Assembly (NCBI RefSeq): GCF_032464895.1
Contig: NZ_JAWDIC010000004.1
Span: 531,843 to 595,842, forward strand
DNA length: 64,000 bases
Reading direction: 5' to 3'
Source: Phycicoccus sp. M110.8
GTDB taxonomy: Bacteria > Actinomycetota > Actinomycetes > Actinomycetales > Dermatophilaceae
Shown here in pieces: positions 22,943 to 31,916 of the stretch (position 1 is the stretch's first letter; the number at the start of each line of letters is the position of its first letter). Position numbers and translations under genes: made by a program. The notes below the pieces were generated by a model, which searched no databases, was not told the origin of the DNA, and worked only from the letters and a program-made list of their open reading frames with translations.

Positions 22943-23788
22943 ATGGTTCCCGCCCTGTCCCCGAGCCGAGCGTCGGACTTCAAGCAGTGCCCCCTGCTCT
23001 ACCGCTTCCGCGCCGTCGACAAGCTGCCCGCCCCGCCCTCGCCTGCCGCGGCCCGGGGCACGCTCGTCCACGCCGTGCTGGAGCGGCTCTTCGACCTGCC
23101 TCCGGAGCAGCGGACGCCCACGGCCGCGGCCGAGCTCGTGGGGCCGCAGTGGCAGCAGCTGGTCGAGCAGGAGCCCGAGCTCGCCGAGATGATCGCCGGG
23201 GACGAGCAGCGCACGCTCGACTCGTGGTTCGGTGAGGCCAACGCGCTGATCGAGACCTGGTTCACCCTCGAGGACCCGACCCGGCTCGAGCCGGCGGAGC
23301 GGGAGCTCTACGTCGAGACCGACGTCGACGGCCTCGTCCTGCGCGGGTACGTCGACCGACTCGACGTGGCGCCCGACGGCGCGATGCGGGTCGTCGACTA
23401 CAAGACCGGCCGGTCCCCGAGCGAGCTGTTCGAGGGCAAGGCGCTGTTCCAGATGAAGTTCTACGCGCTCGTGCTCTGGCGGCTGCGCGGTGAGATCCCG
23501 CGCCTGCTGCAGCTGGTCTACCTCGGCAACGGCGAGGTGGTGCGCTACTCCCCCGACGAGCACGACCTGCTCGGCCTCGAGCGCAACCTCAAGGCGGTCT
23601 GGGGCGCCATCGAGCGCGCTGCCACCACCGGGGACTGGCGGCCCAAGACCTCACGGCTGTGCGACTGGTGCGACTTCCGGCAGTTCTGCCCGGCGTGGGG
23701 CGGCACCCCGCCACCGCTGCCGCAGGACGCGGCCAGGATCGCGCTCGACCCGGGCGTCTCGGGTCAGGTCGTCCCCGCCGACGACTAG
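22943..23788 (+). CDS. RecB-family PD-(D/E)XK exonuclease with Fe-S cysteines
   Basis: 281 residues. The start LSPSRASDFKQCPLLYRF and the late cysteines in SRLCDWCDFRQFCP form the four-Cys iron-sulfur site of AddB/Cas4-like nucleases. The catalytic core is GTLVHAVLERL (His), then LRGYVDRLDV and VVDYKTG, the D-x(n)-D/E-x-K motif. It should act on DNA ends in the cytoplasm. Homologues lie beside trmI and metH in mycobacteria, so this is a conserved core gene rather than phage cargo. It is preceded by a leaderless-type promoter and faces the HAD gene. Confidence 0.88.
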   Translation: MVPALSPSRASDFKQCPLLYRFRAVDKLPAPPSPAAARGTLVHAVLERLFDLPPEQRTPTAAAELVGPQWQQLVEQEPELAEMIAGDEQRTLDSWFGEANALIETWFTLEDPTRLEPAERELYVETDVDGLVLRGYVDRLDVAPDGAMRVVDYKTGRSPSELFEGKALFQMKFYALVLWRLRGEIPRLLQLVYLGNGEVVRYSPDEHDLLGLERNLKAVWGAIERAATTGDWRPKTSRLCDWCDFRQFCPAWGGTPPPLPQDAARIALDPGVSGQVVPADD

Positions 23789-23806
23789 CCCGGAGGACTG
23801 CGGGCG

Positions 23807-24475
23807 TCAGGCCCGGCGGGCGCCGTCGAAGAGGGTGCGCAGGTCGCGCGGGGTGAGCCCGCGCAGGCTCGGCGCCTGCACCGCGCCGGCGATGACCGGC
23901 ACGGGGACCACATGCGGGACGGCCAGGGTCGGCACGCCGGCGCCCACGGCCGACCGGACACCGGTCGGCGAGTCCTCGATGGCCACGCACTCAGCCGCCT
24001 CGACGCCGAGGGCGCGGGCGGCAGCCAGGTACGGCTCCGGGTGGGGCTTGCCGTGCTCGACCTCGTCCCCGGTGATGACGGCCGAGAACGTGCCCTCCGG
24101 CAGGGCGCCGACGACGGCGTCGGCCAGCGACCGCCACGACATGGTCACGAGCGCGCTCGGCACGGACTCGGCGGCGAGGGCCTCGAGCAGCTCGAGCGCG
24201 CCGGGACGCCACGGCACGTGCTCGCGCACCTGGACGATCACCCGCTCGAGCAGCTGGTCGACGATCTGCACCGGGTCGAGGTCCACGGGGCTGTTGTCCC
24301 GGATGAACTGTGCCGACACCATGAGGTCGTTGCCGACCAGCTCGTGGGCGTACTCGTCGCTCCAGACCCCGCCGGCCTCCTCGACGATCGCGTGCTCGGC
24401 AGCGATCCAGTACGGCTCGGTGTCGATGAGGGTGCCGTCCATGTCCCAGAAGACGGCGGCGGGCAGGTCGGTCAC
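23807..24475 (-). CDS. HAD-superfamily hydrolase (phosphoglycolate-phosphatase-like)
   Basis: 222 residues from a GTG start. Motif I is FWDMDGTLIDTEPYW, with nucleophile Asp and acid Asp; the cap domain follows. Motif II is the Thr of ALVTMSWRS, the motif III Lys is in GKPHPEPYL, and motif IV is CVAIEDSPTGVRSA. This is the beta-phosphoglucomutase/phosphatase subgroup; the substrate is probably a small phosphate ester. It is convergent with the RecB-like gene (18 bp apart) and divergent from the PAC2 gene. Confidence 0.85.
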   Translation of the reverse strand: MTDLPAAVFWDMDGTLIDTEPYWIAAEHAIVEEAGGVWSDEYAHELVGNDLMVSAQFIRDNSPVDLDPVQIVDQLLERVIVQVREHVPWRPGALELLEALAAESVPSALVTMSWRSLADAVVGALPEGTFSAVITGDEVEHGKPHPEPYLAAARALGVEAAECVAIEDSPTGVRSAVGAGVPTLAVPHVVPVPVIAGAVQAPSLRGLTPRDLRTLFDGARRA

Positions 24476-24568
24476 GTCGGCCGAGTCTACGCAGGCCTGC
24501 GCACCGTCCCGACGACGGGACCGTAGGCTGGGAAGACCGGCACCCCGCCGGTGTGCGAAGGAGGAACG

Positions 24569-25444
24569 GTGATCGAGCTCGAGGACGTGCCGGAGCTGGA
24601 CAACCCGGTCGTGATCGCAGCCTTCGAGGGGTGGAACGACGCCGGCGAGGCAGCCACGGCAGCCATCGACCACCTCGTCGACGTCTGGGACGCCGAGCCC
24701 ATCGCGGCCCTCGACCCCGAGGAGTACTACGACTTCCAGGTCAACCGCCCCCGCGTCGTGCTCGACGACGGCCGGCGCCGCATCCACTGGCGGACGACCC
24801 GGATCCTCGTGGCCTCGAGCTCGGGCCTGGACCGCGACGTGGTCCTCGTGCAGGGCATCGAGCCGTCGTTCCGCTGGCGCGCCTTCACGATCGAGCTGAT
24901 GGAGTTCGCCCAGGAGGTCGGGGCGAGCACCGTCATCACCCTCGGCGCCCTGATGGCCGACGTGGCGCACACCCGCCCCATCCCGGTGACGGCGACCTCC
25001 GAGGACGAGGACGTCATCCACCGCTTCGACCTCGAGCCGAGCCGGTACGAGGGCCCCACGGGGATCGTGGGCGTCCTCGCCGACGCAGCCACCCAGAGCG
25101 GGTTGCAGTCGGTCTCGTGCTGGGCCGCGGTGCCGCACTACGCCGGCCACACCCCCTCGCCCAAGGCCACCCTCGCCCTCATCTCCAAGCTCGAGGAGCT
25201 GCTGGACGCCCCCATCCCCCACGGCGACCTCCCCGAGGGCGCACGTGCGTGGGAGCGCGGCGTGAACGAGCTCGCCGAGACCGACGACGAGGTCGCCGAG
25301 TACGTCCAGTCCCTGGAGCAGGCCCAGGACACGGCGGACCTGCCCGAGGCCAGCGGCGACGCCATCGCGCGGGAGTTCGAGCGGTACCTGCGACGGCGCG
25401 GCCAGGACGGCGGCCCGCAGCCGGGCCCCGGGGGTCCGGCCTAG
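24569..25444 (+). CDS. PAC2 family protein
   Basis: 291 residues from a GTG start with an AAGGAGG site 4 bp upstream. The PAC2 fold shows PVVIAAFEGWNDAGEAA at the N-terminus, VLVQGIEPSFRW, ITLGALMADVAHTRP and CWAAVPHYAGHTPSPKA. PAC2 is a proteasome-assembly-chaperone-like family in eukaryotes; the bacterial members are not well understood. Its presence near the Pup-proteasome genes here and in mycobacteria is suggestive only. The C-terminus is Gly/Pro-rich. It ends at a hairpin facing mshC. Confidence 0.85.
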   Translation: MIELEDVPELDNPVVIAAFEGWNDAGEAATAAIDHLVDVWDAEPIAALDPEEYYDFQVNRPRVVLDDGRRRIHWRTTRILVASSSGLDRDVVLVQGIEPSFRWRAFTIELMEFAQEVGASTVITLGALMADVAHTRPIPVTATSEDEDVIHRFDLEPSRYEGPTGIVGVLADAATQSGLQSVSCWAAVPHYAGHTPSPKATLALISKLEELLDAPIPHGDLPEGARAWERGVNELAETDDEVAEYVQSLEQAQDTADLPEASGDAIAREFERYLRRRGQDGGPQPGPGGPA

Positions 25445-25450
25445 CCCTTC

Positions 25451-25496
25451 GTCCGGACCGAGTCCTCGTCCTGTCCGGACCCTCCTCGGTCCGGAC
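25451..25496. terminator. Bidirectional hairpin with repeated TCCGGA palindromes
   Basis: GTCCGGACCGAG (25451-25462) pairs exactly with 25485-25496. Another GTCCGGAC sits in the loop and a CCCGGACC follows, so alternative stems are possible. It lies between the convergent PAC2 and mshC genes. Confidence 0.65.
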
Positions 25497-25523
25497 CCTC
25501 GCCCGGACCAGACCCGGGTGGGA

Positions 25524-26774
25524 CTAGACCCGCACGCCGAGGATCGCGTCGACCGCGCGGGCCAGCACGCCCGGAGCGGCCTCGTCCTCGCCGCCGACCG
25601 TGAGGGTGCGGTGGGCCCAGCGGTCCACCACGGCGAGGGCGCCCGGGGTGTCGAGGTCGTCGGCCACCCGGGCGCGCAGCTCCTGCACGGCCCCGTCGGA
25701 CGACGGCGCCGTGGCGACCGAGAACGCCGCGCGCCACCGGTCCAGACGCTGCTTGGCCTCGGCCAGGCCGGCGTCGGTCCACGACCACTCGGTGCGGTAG
25801 TGGTGCGCGAGCAGGGCCAGGCGGATCGCCATCGGGTCGACGCCATCGGCGCGCAGCTTCGAGACGAGCACCAGGTTGCCCCGGGACTTGCTCATCTTCT
25901 CGCCGTCGAGGCCCACCATCGCCTGGTGCGCGTACGTGCGGGCGAACGGCCGCTCCCCCGTCAGGACGGTGGCCTGCGTCGCGCTCATCTCGTGGTGCGG
26001 GAAGACGAGGTCGGTGCCGCCGCCCTGCACGTCGAACGCCATGCCGAGGTGGTCGAGGGCGATGGACGTGCACTCGATGTGCCATCCCGGCCGGCCGTCG
26101 GCCAGCCCCTTCGCGGGCCACGACGGCTCCCCCGGCCGGGCGGCGCGCCACAGCAGGGGGTCGAGGCGGTCGCGCTTGCCCGCGCGATCGGGGTCGCCGC
26201 CCCGCTCGGCGAAGACGGCCATCATCTGCTCGCGGGACCAGTTGGAGACCGACCCGAAGCCGGGGTCGCGGCGCAGGTCGAGGTAGATGTCGTCGCCGGC
26301 CTCGGAATCCGGCGTGTCCACGGCATACGCCGCACCGGACTCCAGGAGCGCCCGCACCGCCGCGGCCACCGGGACGATGCTCTCGACGACCCCGACGTAC
26401 TGGTCCGGGGGGATCACGGCCAGCGCCGTCATGTCCTCGCGGAACAGCGCGATCTGGTCGGCCGCCAGCTGCTCCCAGCCGACACCGTCGCGCTGGGCCC
26501 GCTCGAGCAGCGGGTCGTCGACGTCGGTGATGTTCTGGACGTACTGCACCCGGTGCCCGGCGTCGCGCAGCGCGCGGCCCAGCACGTCGAAGGTCACGTA
26601 GGTCGCGGCGTGGCCCATGTGCGTCGCGTCGTAGGGGGTGATCCCACAGACGTACAGGCGTGCGGTGGGGCCTGGCGTGAGGGCGCGGACGGCCGCGGTC
26701 GAGGTGTCGAAGAGCTGGACGGGGCGACCGGTGCCCGGCACGGAGGGGATGGAGGGCGTGGGCCAGGAGATCAC
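25524..26774 (-). CDS. mshC: Mycothiol ligase MshC (cysteine:GlcN-Ins ligase)
   Basis: 416 residues from a GTG start. It is a cysteinyl-tRNA-synthetase-like enzyme: zinc Cys in [17 protein letters not shown] (with the HIGH-type THMGHA), WHIECTSIA and HHEMSATQA zinc ligands, and the KMSKS loop [10 protein letters not shown]. It lacks the tRNA-binding C-terminal domain of CysS. MshC joins Cys to GlcN-Ins in mycothiol synthesis, the main low-molecular-weight thiol of actinobacteria. It is probably the last gene of a minus-strand operon with the three genes upstream. Confidence 0.95.
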   Translation of the reverse strand: MISWPTPSIPSVPGTGRPVQLFDTSTAAVRALTPGPTARLYVCGITPYDATHMGHAATYVTFDVLGRALRDAGHRVQYVQNITDVDDPLLERAQRDGVGWEQLAADQIALFREDMTALAVIPPDQYVGVVESIVPVAAAVRALLESGAAYAVDTPDSEAGDDIYLDLRRDPGFGSVSNWSREQMMAVFAERGGDPDRAGKRDRLDPLLWRAARPGEPSWPAKGLADGRPGWHIECTSIALDHLGMAFDVQGGGTDLVFPHHEMSATQATVLTGERPFARTYAHQAMVGLDGEKMSKSRGNLVLVSKLRADGVDPMAIRLALLAHHYRTEWSWTDAGLAEAKQRLDRWRAAFSVATAPSSDGAVQELRARVADDLDTPGALAVVDRWAHRTLTVGGEDEAAPGVLARAVDAILGVRV

Positions 26775-26796
26775 GGACGAAGCCTACGGGGGCGGC

Positions 26797-27609
26797 TCAG
26801 AGCGGCGGCCACGGGATGGCCGGCCACTGCCCCGACGGCGTGGGGTATGCCGCGGCCGCCAGCAGGGCGCGGCAGCGCGCCTCCAGGGCCGCCACCTCGG
26901 CGGGGGTGAGCAGCACGTCGAGCTCGGCCCGCAGGTCCGACGTGCCGTCGGAGACGGCCGCCAGCACCCGGTCGACGCGGGCCAGCTCCTCGTCGGCGAC
27001 CGGCTGGCCGGCGAACCCCCACAGCACGGTTCGCAGCTTGCGCTCCTCGTGCAGGCTGACGCCGTGGTCGAAGCCGCGCAGCCCGCCCTCGACCCGGACG
27101 AGGTGCGAGCCCTTGCGGTCGGCGTTGTTGATCACCGCGTCGAACACCGCCACCGAGCGGGCGGCGGCCGTGTCCTCGTGCACGACGACGACGGCACGCC
27201 CCCGCTCGTCCTCGCCCCGCAGCACCGGCAACCACCCCTCGGGGACGTGACCGACCGGGACGACGTCGACGGGGTGCTCCGGCACCTCCTCGGGGTCGCC
27301 GACCCAGCGCTGCACCGAACCGGGACCGTGCGGCCCCTCGCGCAGCACCGTCGCCGGGACGACGTCCCACCCGCCCAGGTCGCTGATGAGCCGGGCCGCC
27401 ACCTCGCGGGCCGCGAGTGACCCGTCCGGGAAGTCCCACAGCGGTCGCTCGCCCGAGATCGGCTTGTACACCGCGAGTGGGCCCTCGTCGGAGCCGAGGC
27501 GCACGAGCAGCGCCAGGTTGGACGCGTCCGCGAGGGCACCGAGCACCACCAGGTCCGCCGTGGTGAGCAGCTCCTCGACGGCCCGCGGTTCGGTCGGCCA
27601 GCCGCTCAG
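26797..27609 (-). CDS. SCO1664-family protein (PI3/4-kinase-like fold), apparent CTG start
   Basis: About 270 residues. Family segments are LLVRLGSDEGPLAVYKPISGERPLWDFPDGSLA, VFDAVINNADRKGSHLV and LRGFDHGVSLHEE, which resemble the kinase catalytic NxDR and DHG motifs. The biochemical role is unknown; the gene always travels with DUF3090 and a histidine phosphatase next to mshC. The reading frame before residue 1 has no ATG, GTG or TTG close by: the best candidate is a CTG at 27609 overlapping the DUF3090 stop as CTGA. The first in-frame GTG would remove the ELLTTADL helix that family members keep. Confidence 0.8.
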   Translation of the reverse strand: MSGWPTEPRAVEELLTTADLVVLGALADASNLALLVRLGSDEGPLAVYKPISGERPLWDFPDGSLAAREVAARLISDLGGWDVVPATVLREGPHGPGSVQRWVGDPEEVPEHPVDVVPVGHVPEGWLPVLRGEDERGRAVVVVHEDTAAARSVAVFDAVINNADRKGSHLVRVEGGLRGFDHGVSLHEERKLRTVLWGFAGQPVADEELARVDRVLAAVSDGTSDLRAELDVLLTPAEVAALEARCRALLAAAAYPTPSGQWPAIPWPPL

Positions 27610-28145
27610 CGCTTGTATCCGTTCGCGCGTGGACAGATGTGGCCCTCGGGCTCCAGCGGGCCACCGCAGAAGGGGCACGGCGGGCGGCCGGCGGAGACCA
27701 CCGACTGGGCCCGGCGGGCGAACGCCCGCGCGTTCGCGGGCGGGAGCACGACGCGGATCTGGCGGGGCTCCTCGGTCAGGACCGACGGGTCGAGGCTGGC
27801 CTCGGGGTCGTCGGGGTCGCGGTCGAGTGCCTCGATCACGACCACGCCGCGGGCCTCGTCCCAGGCGAGGCTGAGCGTGTTGACCCGGAACTCGTCCTCG
27901 ATGGGCGTGTCCAGCGGCGCGTTGTCGACCAGGGCGGCAGCGGCGTGGTCGCCCCCCGCTCCCCCGGCGTAGCTGTCCAGCAGGTCGTTGATGCGGTCGG
28001 CCAGGACCGACACCTGCTCCTTCTCCAGCGACACGCTCGTGACCCGACGGCCCGAGCTGGCCTGCAGGAAGAAGGTGCGCTGGCCCGGGGGGCCGACGGT
28101 GCCGGCCACGAACCGGTCCGGTGGGTCGAACTCGACGAGCGCCAT
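27606..28145 (-). CDS. DUF3090 family protein with zinc ribbon
   Basis: 179 residues. Family start VEFDPPDRFVAGTVGPPGQRTFFLQA and a C-terminal zinc ribbon CPFCGGPLEPEGHICPR (about residues 159-175). The function is unknown. The gene sits between the SCO1664-family and phosphatase genes in a trio conserved across actinobacteria (the M. tuberculosis homologue is Rv2134c). It probably acts with the SCO1664 protein, to which it is translationally coupled. Confidence 0.88.
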   Translation of the reverse strand: MALVEFDPPDRFVAGTVGPPGQRTFFLQASSGRRVTSVSLEKEQVSVLADRINDLLDSYAGGAGGDHAAAALVDNAPLDTPIEDEFRVNTLSLAWDEARGVVVIEALDRDPDDPEASLDPSVLTEEPRQIRVVLPPANARAFARRAQSVVSAGRPPCPFCGGPLEPEGHICPRANGYKR

Positions 28146-28154
28146 GGAGCGAGC

Positions 28155-28847
28155 CTAACCGGCGCCCCCACCCACGGCGGCGTCGGCCGGGGGCGGCTCC
28201 TGGGTGTGGAAGCGCGAGAGGTCGGGGGCGACGTCGTTGGCGGCGAGCAGGAACGTGTGCCGGCCGCCGTACCGGACCACCGAGACCGACGCCGGGTCGG
28301 CCGTGTAGCGCTGGAACCGGCCCAGGCCCGCGCCCGTCGCGTCGGCGAGCAGCGCCTTGACCAGGTCGCCGTGCGTGACCGCCGCCCACACGGCGTTCTC
28401 GCCGTGGGCCTCGCGCACCTGCGCGTCGTGCCGCTGCACCGCGCGCACGACGCGGTCGGACATCTCGGCCAGGCTCTCCGCGGCATACCGCTCGTCGTCG
28501 GGGAAGCGCGCCGAGGCGGGGTCGTCCTGCACGGTGGACCACAGCGGCTCCTTGGCGAGCTCGCTGAGCCTGCGGCCGGTCCACGCGCCGTAGGCGCACT
28601 CCTGCAGGTCGTCCTCGACCACGACGTCGGCGCCCACGGCGGCCGCGATGACCTCGGCCGTCTCCCGGCACCGCTCGAGCGGGCTGCTCACGACGCGGGC
28701 GAGCGTGGCACCGGCGAACCGCTCGGCCAGCCTCGCCACCTGCTCACGCCCCCGGTCGCTGAGGTGTATGCCGGGGGTGCGGCCCGCGAGGGTGCCGTCG
28801 CCGTTCGACGTCGAGTGGCCGTGGCGGACGAGGATGACGGTGGGCAC
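28155..28847 (-). CDS. Histidine phosphatase (MSMEG_4193-like phosphoglycerate-mutase family)
   Basis: 230 residues from a GTG start. The catalytic LVRHGHSTSN is at residues 7-16; VSSPLERCRETAE and the second His in AAVTHGDLVKALL complete the site. A cytoplasmic phosphomonoesterase of unknown substrate. First gene of the minus-strand run phosphatase-DUF3090-SCO1664-mshC, divergent from corA with 59 bp between starts. Confidence 0.88.
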   Translation of the reverse strand: MPTVILVRHGHSTSNGDGTLAGRTPGIHLSDRGREQVARLAERFAGATLARVVSSPLERCRETAEVIAAAVGADVVVEDDLQECAYGAWTGRRLSELAKEPLWSTVQDDPASARFPDDERYAAESLAEMSDRVVRAVQRHDAQVREAHGENAVWAAVTHGDLVKALLADATGAGLGRFQRYTADPASVSVVRYGGRHTFLLAANDVAPDLSRFHTQEPPPADAAVGGGAG

Positions 28848-28906
28848 GCACGAACCATACGTGTGGCTGCGTGCCCGGCGGCCCGCGGCGTGGTGGAGTG
28901 GTCCCC

Positions 28907-29887
28907 GTGATCGTGGACCAGGCCATCTACCGGCGAGGGCGTCGTGAGCCGTGCGGCGACCTCAGCGACGCGCTCGACGCCCTGCGCGCCGACGAGGAAA
29001 GCACCGACTTCCTCTGGATCGGGCTCAAGGACCCGACATCGGCGGAGTTCGACCTCGTCAACGAGGAGCTGCAGCTGCACCCGCTCGCGGTCGAGGACGC
29101 CGTCAACGGCCACCAGCGGGCCAAGGTCGAGCTGTACGACAACACGATGTTCGTCGTCCTCAAGCCGCTGCGGTACATCGAGGAGACCTCGGACATCGAG
29201 ACCGGCGAGGTCATGATGTTCGTCGGCGACCGGTTCGTCGTCACCGTGCGGTACGGCGAGGCCGGCCCGCTGAAGTCGGTGCGGGCACGACTCGAGGCGA
29301 ATCCCGAGATGCTCTCGCACGGGGCCATCGCGGTGCTGCACGCCGTCACGGACGCGGTCGTCGACAACTACCTGGCCATCGACGCCGAGCTCCAGGACGA
29401 CCTCGAGGAGATCGAGCAGTCGGTCTTCGCGGGGTCCGACACGGTGACCTCGGAGACGATCTACCGGCTCAAGCGCGAGGTGCTGGAGTTCCGGCGCGCG
29501 GCGACGCCGCTCGCGGCTCCCCTGCGGATGCTCCACGACGGATCGCGCTCGCCCCTGCCGGACAAGGAGGTCCGGCTGCTGCTTCGCGATGTCGCCGACC
29601 ACCTGCTGCGGGTCATCGACCACATGGAGTCCTACGACCGGCTGCTCACGGACATCCTCAGCGCGCACCTGGCACAGATCTCGGTGCAGCAGAACAACGA
29701 CATGCGCAAGATCTCGGCCTGGGTCGCGATGGCCGCGGTGCCGACCATGATCGCCGGCATCTACGGCATGAACTTCGACCACATGCCCGAGCTGCACTGG
29801 TACTACGGCTACTTCGGCGCCCTGGGCCTCATGGGAGGTGCGTGCGTCGTGCTCTACCGCATGTTCAAGAAGTCGGGCTGGCTGTAG
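28907..29887 (+). CDS. corA: CorA-family magnesium/cobalt transporter
   Basis: 326 residues. A cytoplasmic alpha/beta and long-helix domain is followed by two C-terminal transmembrane helices; the pore signature YGMNF is at residues about 285-289, followed by an acidic periplasmic loop (MPELHWYYGY) and a basic tail. It forms a pentameric Mg2+ channel. The GTG at 28907 is the start that gives the family N-terminus. Unusually for CorA it runs right up against uppP, with only 21 bp between convergent stops. Confidence 0.9.
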   Translation: MIVDQAIYRRGRREPCGDLSDALDALRADEESTDFLWIGLKDPTSAEFDLVNEELQLHPLAVEDAVNGHQRAKVELYDNTMFVVLKPLRYIEETSDIETGEVMMFVGDRFVVTVRYGEAGPLKSVRARLEANPEMLSHGAIAVLHAVTDAVVDNYLAIDAELQDDLEEIEQSVFAGSDTVTSETIYRLKREVLEFRRAATPLAAPLRMLHDGSRSPLPDKEVRLLLRDVADHLLRVIDHMESYDRLLTDILSAHLAQISVQQNNDMRKISAWVAMAAVPTMIAGIYGMNFDHMPELHWYYGYFGALGLMGGACVVLYRMFKKSGWL

Positions 29888-29908
29888 CGCGACGGGCGGC
29901 CCAGCCGG

Positions 29909-30766
29909 TCAGGTGGCCGACATGACCCCCGTGGCGAGGAGCACGGCGAGCACGATGCCGAGGGGCACCCGGTACCAGACGAAGGCCGTGATCTTGTTGC
30001 TGGAGACGAACCGCAGCAGCCACGCGATCGAGGCGTAGGCGACGACGAACGCGACCACGATGCCGACGGCCATCTGGGCCCCGCCGAGCAGCTTGAGGTG
30101 ATCCTTCTCCTGCACGGCCTCGAACAGGCCGGCCGCGGTCAGGGCCGGGATCGCCATGAAGAAGGACAGGCGCGTCGCCGAGACGCGGTCGATGCCGCGG
30201 AACAGGCCTGCGGAGATCGTGGCGCCGGAGCGCGACACCCCGGGGATGAGCGCGAAGCACTGCACGAGACCGATGACGAGGCCGTCCATGAGGGTGACGC
30301 CGCCCTCGGTGCGCTCCACGCCCTCGCGCTCGAGCTTGCCGTGCCGCGACTCGGCGAGCCACATGACGACGCTCCACAGGATGAGCGCTGCCGCGACCAC
30401 CCAGAGGCTGCGCAGCGGTCCGCTGATGAGGTCCTTGGCGAGGAAGCCGACGATCCCCACCGGGATCGAGCCGACGATGACGGCCCAGGCCAGCTGGTAG
30501 TCGTGGTCCGTGCGCGCCTCGGCGCTGCCGAGGCCACGGACCCACGCGACCAGCAGCCGCACGATGTCGCGCCAGAAGAAGATCAGGGTGGCCAGGATCG
30601 CGCCGAGCTGGATGATCGCGGTGTATGCCGTGATCGCGGGGGCGTCGACCTGCAGCCCCAGCAGCTTCTCGGTGATGGTGAGGTGCCCGGTGGAGGACAC
30701 CGGCAGGAACTCGGTGAGGCCCTCGACGATGCCGAGGATGATGGCCTGGAGGAAGCTCAGCGTCAC
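29909..30766 (-). CDS. uppP: Undecaprenyl-diphosphatase UppP (BacA)
   Basis: 285 residues, eight hydrophobic helices. Signature motifs are ILGIVEGLTEFLPVSSTGHL at the N-terminus and IPGVSRSGATISAGL (about 180-194). It dephosphorylates undecaprenyl pyrophosphate at the outer membrane face to recycle the cell-wall lipid carrier and gives bacitracin resistance. The GTG start overlaps the stop of the upstream LLM oxidoreductase (GTGA). Confidence 0.95.
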   Translation of the reverse strand: MTLSFLQAIILGIVEGLTEFLPVSSTGHLTITEKLLGLQVDAPAITAYTAIIQLGAILATLIFFWRDIVRLLVAWVRGLGSAEARTDHDYQLAWAVIVGSIPVGIVGFLAKDLISGPLRSLWVVAAALILWSVVMWLAESRHGKLEREGVERTEGGVTLMDGLVIGLVQCFALIPGVSRSGATISAGLFRGIDRVSATRLSFFMAIPALTAAGLFEAVQEKDHLKLLGGAQMAVGIVVAFVVAYASIAWLLRFVSSNKITAFVWYRVPLGIVLAVLLATGVMSAT

Positions 30767-31854
30767 TGGTCTGCTTTCGTGGGGGCGGGAACGGCGGAGC
30801 CAGTCTCCCCCATGAGCTCGGCCATGGTGCGCACGACCCGCAGGCGGTCCTCCAGGGCGCCGGCGAACGGCGCCACCGACAGCGTGCCCACGCCCGCGTC
30901 GGCATACCGCTGGAGCCGGTCGCGGATGCGGTCCGGCGGCCCGATGAGGGTCGTCGCGTCGATGAACTCGAACGGCACGGCCGCCGCGGCGTCGCGGTGC
31001 TGCTTGGCCAGGTACAGGTCCTGCACCCTCGCGGCGGCCTCCTCGAAGCCCATGCGGCAGGCGAGCCGGTTGTAGAAGTTCTGCTCGCGCGAGCCCATGC
31101 CGCCCACGTACAGCGCGGCATACGGGCGGATCGCGTCGGCCGCCGCCTCGACGTCGTGGGCGATGACGACGGGCACCGACGGGGCGATGTCGAAGCCGGT
31201 CAGCGGGTCGGTGCCGTCGGCGCCGTGCCCGGCCCGCCGGCGACCGGTGCGCACGGACTCGACGAGGTCGCCGGAGTGCTCGGGGCTGAAGAAGATCGCG
31301 TGCCACCCGTCGGCGACCTCACCGGCCAGCTCGAGGTTCTTCGGCCCGACGGCGGCGAGGTAGAGCGGGATGTGCGGGCGCGGCGGGTGGACCGTCAGCT
31401 TGAGCGCCTTGCCGGGCCCGTCGGGCAGCGGCAGCGTGAAGTGCTTCCCCCGGTACGAGACGGTCTCGCGGCGCAGCGCCATCCGCACGATGTCGACGTA
31501 CTCGCGGGTGCGGCCCAGCGGCGCGTCGAAGCGCACGCCGTGCCAGCCCTCGCTCACCTGCGGGCCGCTCACGCCGAGGCCGAGGCGGAACCGCCCGCCC
31601 GACAGCGTGTCGAGGGTGGCGGCCGTCATCGCGGTCATGGCGGGCGTCCGGCCGGGGATCTGCATGACGGCCGCGCCGAGCCCGATGCGCTCGGTCTGCG
31701 CGCCGATCCACGCCAGGACGGTGGGGACGTCGGAGCCGTACGCCTCGGCCGCCCACGCGACCGCGTAGCCGAGCCGGTCGGCCTCCTTGGCGACGGCGAC
31801 GTTGTCGCCGTCGACGCCCATGCCGAAGTAGCCGAGGTTCACGCCGAGTTCCAT
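30763..31854 (-). CDS. LLM-class F420-dependent oxidoreductase
   Basis: 363 residues. The luciferase-like TIM barrel shows LGVNLGYFG at the start, AKEADRLGYAVAWAAEAYGSD, IGLGAAVMQIPGRTPAMTAMTAATLDTLSGGRF and VSGPQVSEGWHG. These features are typical of coenzyme F420-using members in actinobacteria; the substrate is unknown. It is translationally coupled to uppP, an arrangement seen in several actinobacteria. The upstream gap to the aldo/keto reductase is only about 60 bp, so the promoters are divergent. Confidence 0.85.
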   Translation of the reverse strand: MELGVNLGYFGMGVDGDNVAVAKEADRLGYAVAWAAEAYGSDVPTVLAWIGAQTERIGLGAAVMQIPGRTPAMTAMTAATLDTLSGGRFRLGLGVSGPQVSEGWHGVRFDAPLGRTREYVDIVRMALRRETVSYRGKHFTLPLPDGPGKALKLTVHPPRPHIPLYLAAVGPKNLELAGEVADGWHAIFFSPEHSGDLVESVRTGRRRAGHGADGTDPLTGFDIAPSVPVVIAHDVEAAADAIRPYAALYVGGMGSREQNFYNRLACRMGFEEAAARVQDLYLAKQHRDAAAAVPFEFIDATTLIGPPDRIRDRLQRYADAGVGTLSVAPFAGALEDRLRVVRTMAELMGETGSAVPAPTKADQ

Positions 31855-31902
31855 GGGGCGAGGCTAGCGGCGGGCCGTCCCGACACCGCTGGCGCGGCCA
31901 AG

Positions 31903-31908
31903 TACGGT
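31903..31908 (+). promoter_or_regulatory. Possible -10 (TACGGT)
   Basis: TACGGT ends 8 bp before the ATG of the aldo/keto reductase gene, with no ribosome-binding site between. This is compatible with leaderless transcription. Confidence 0.35.
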
Positions 31909-31916
31909 ACCGAGAC

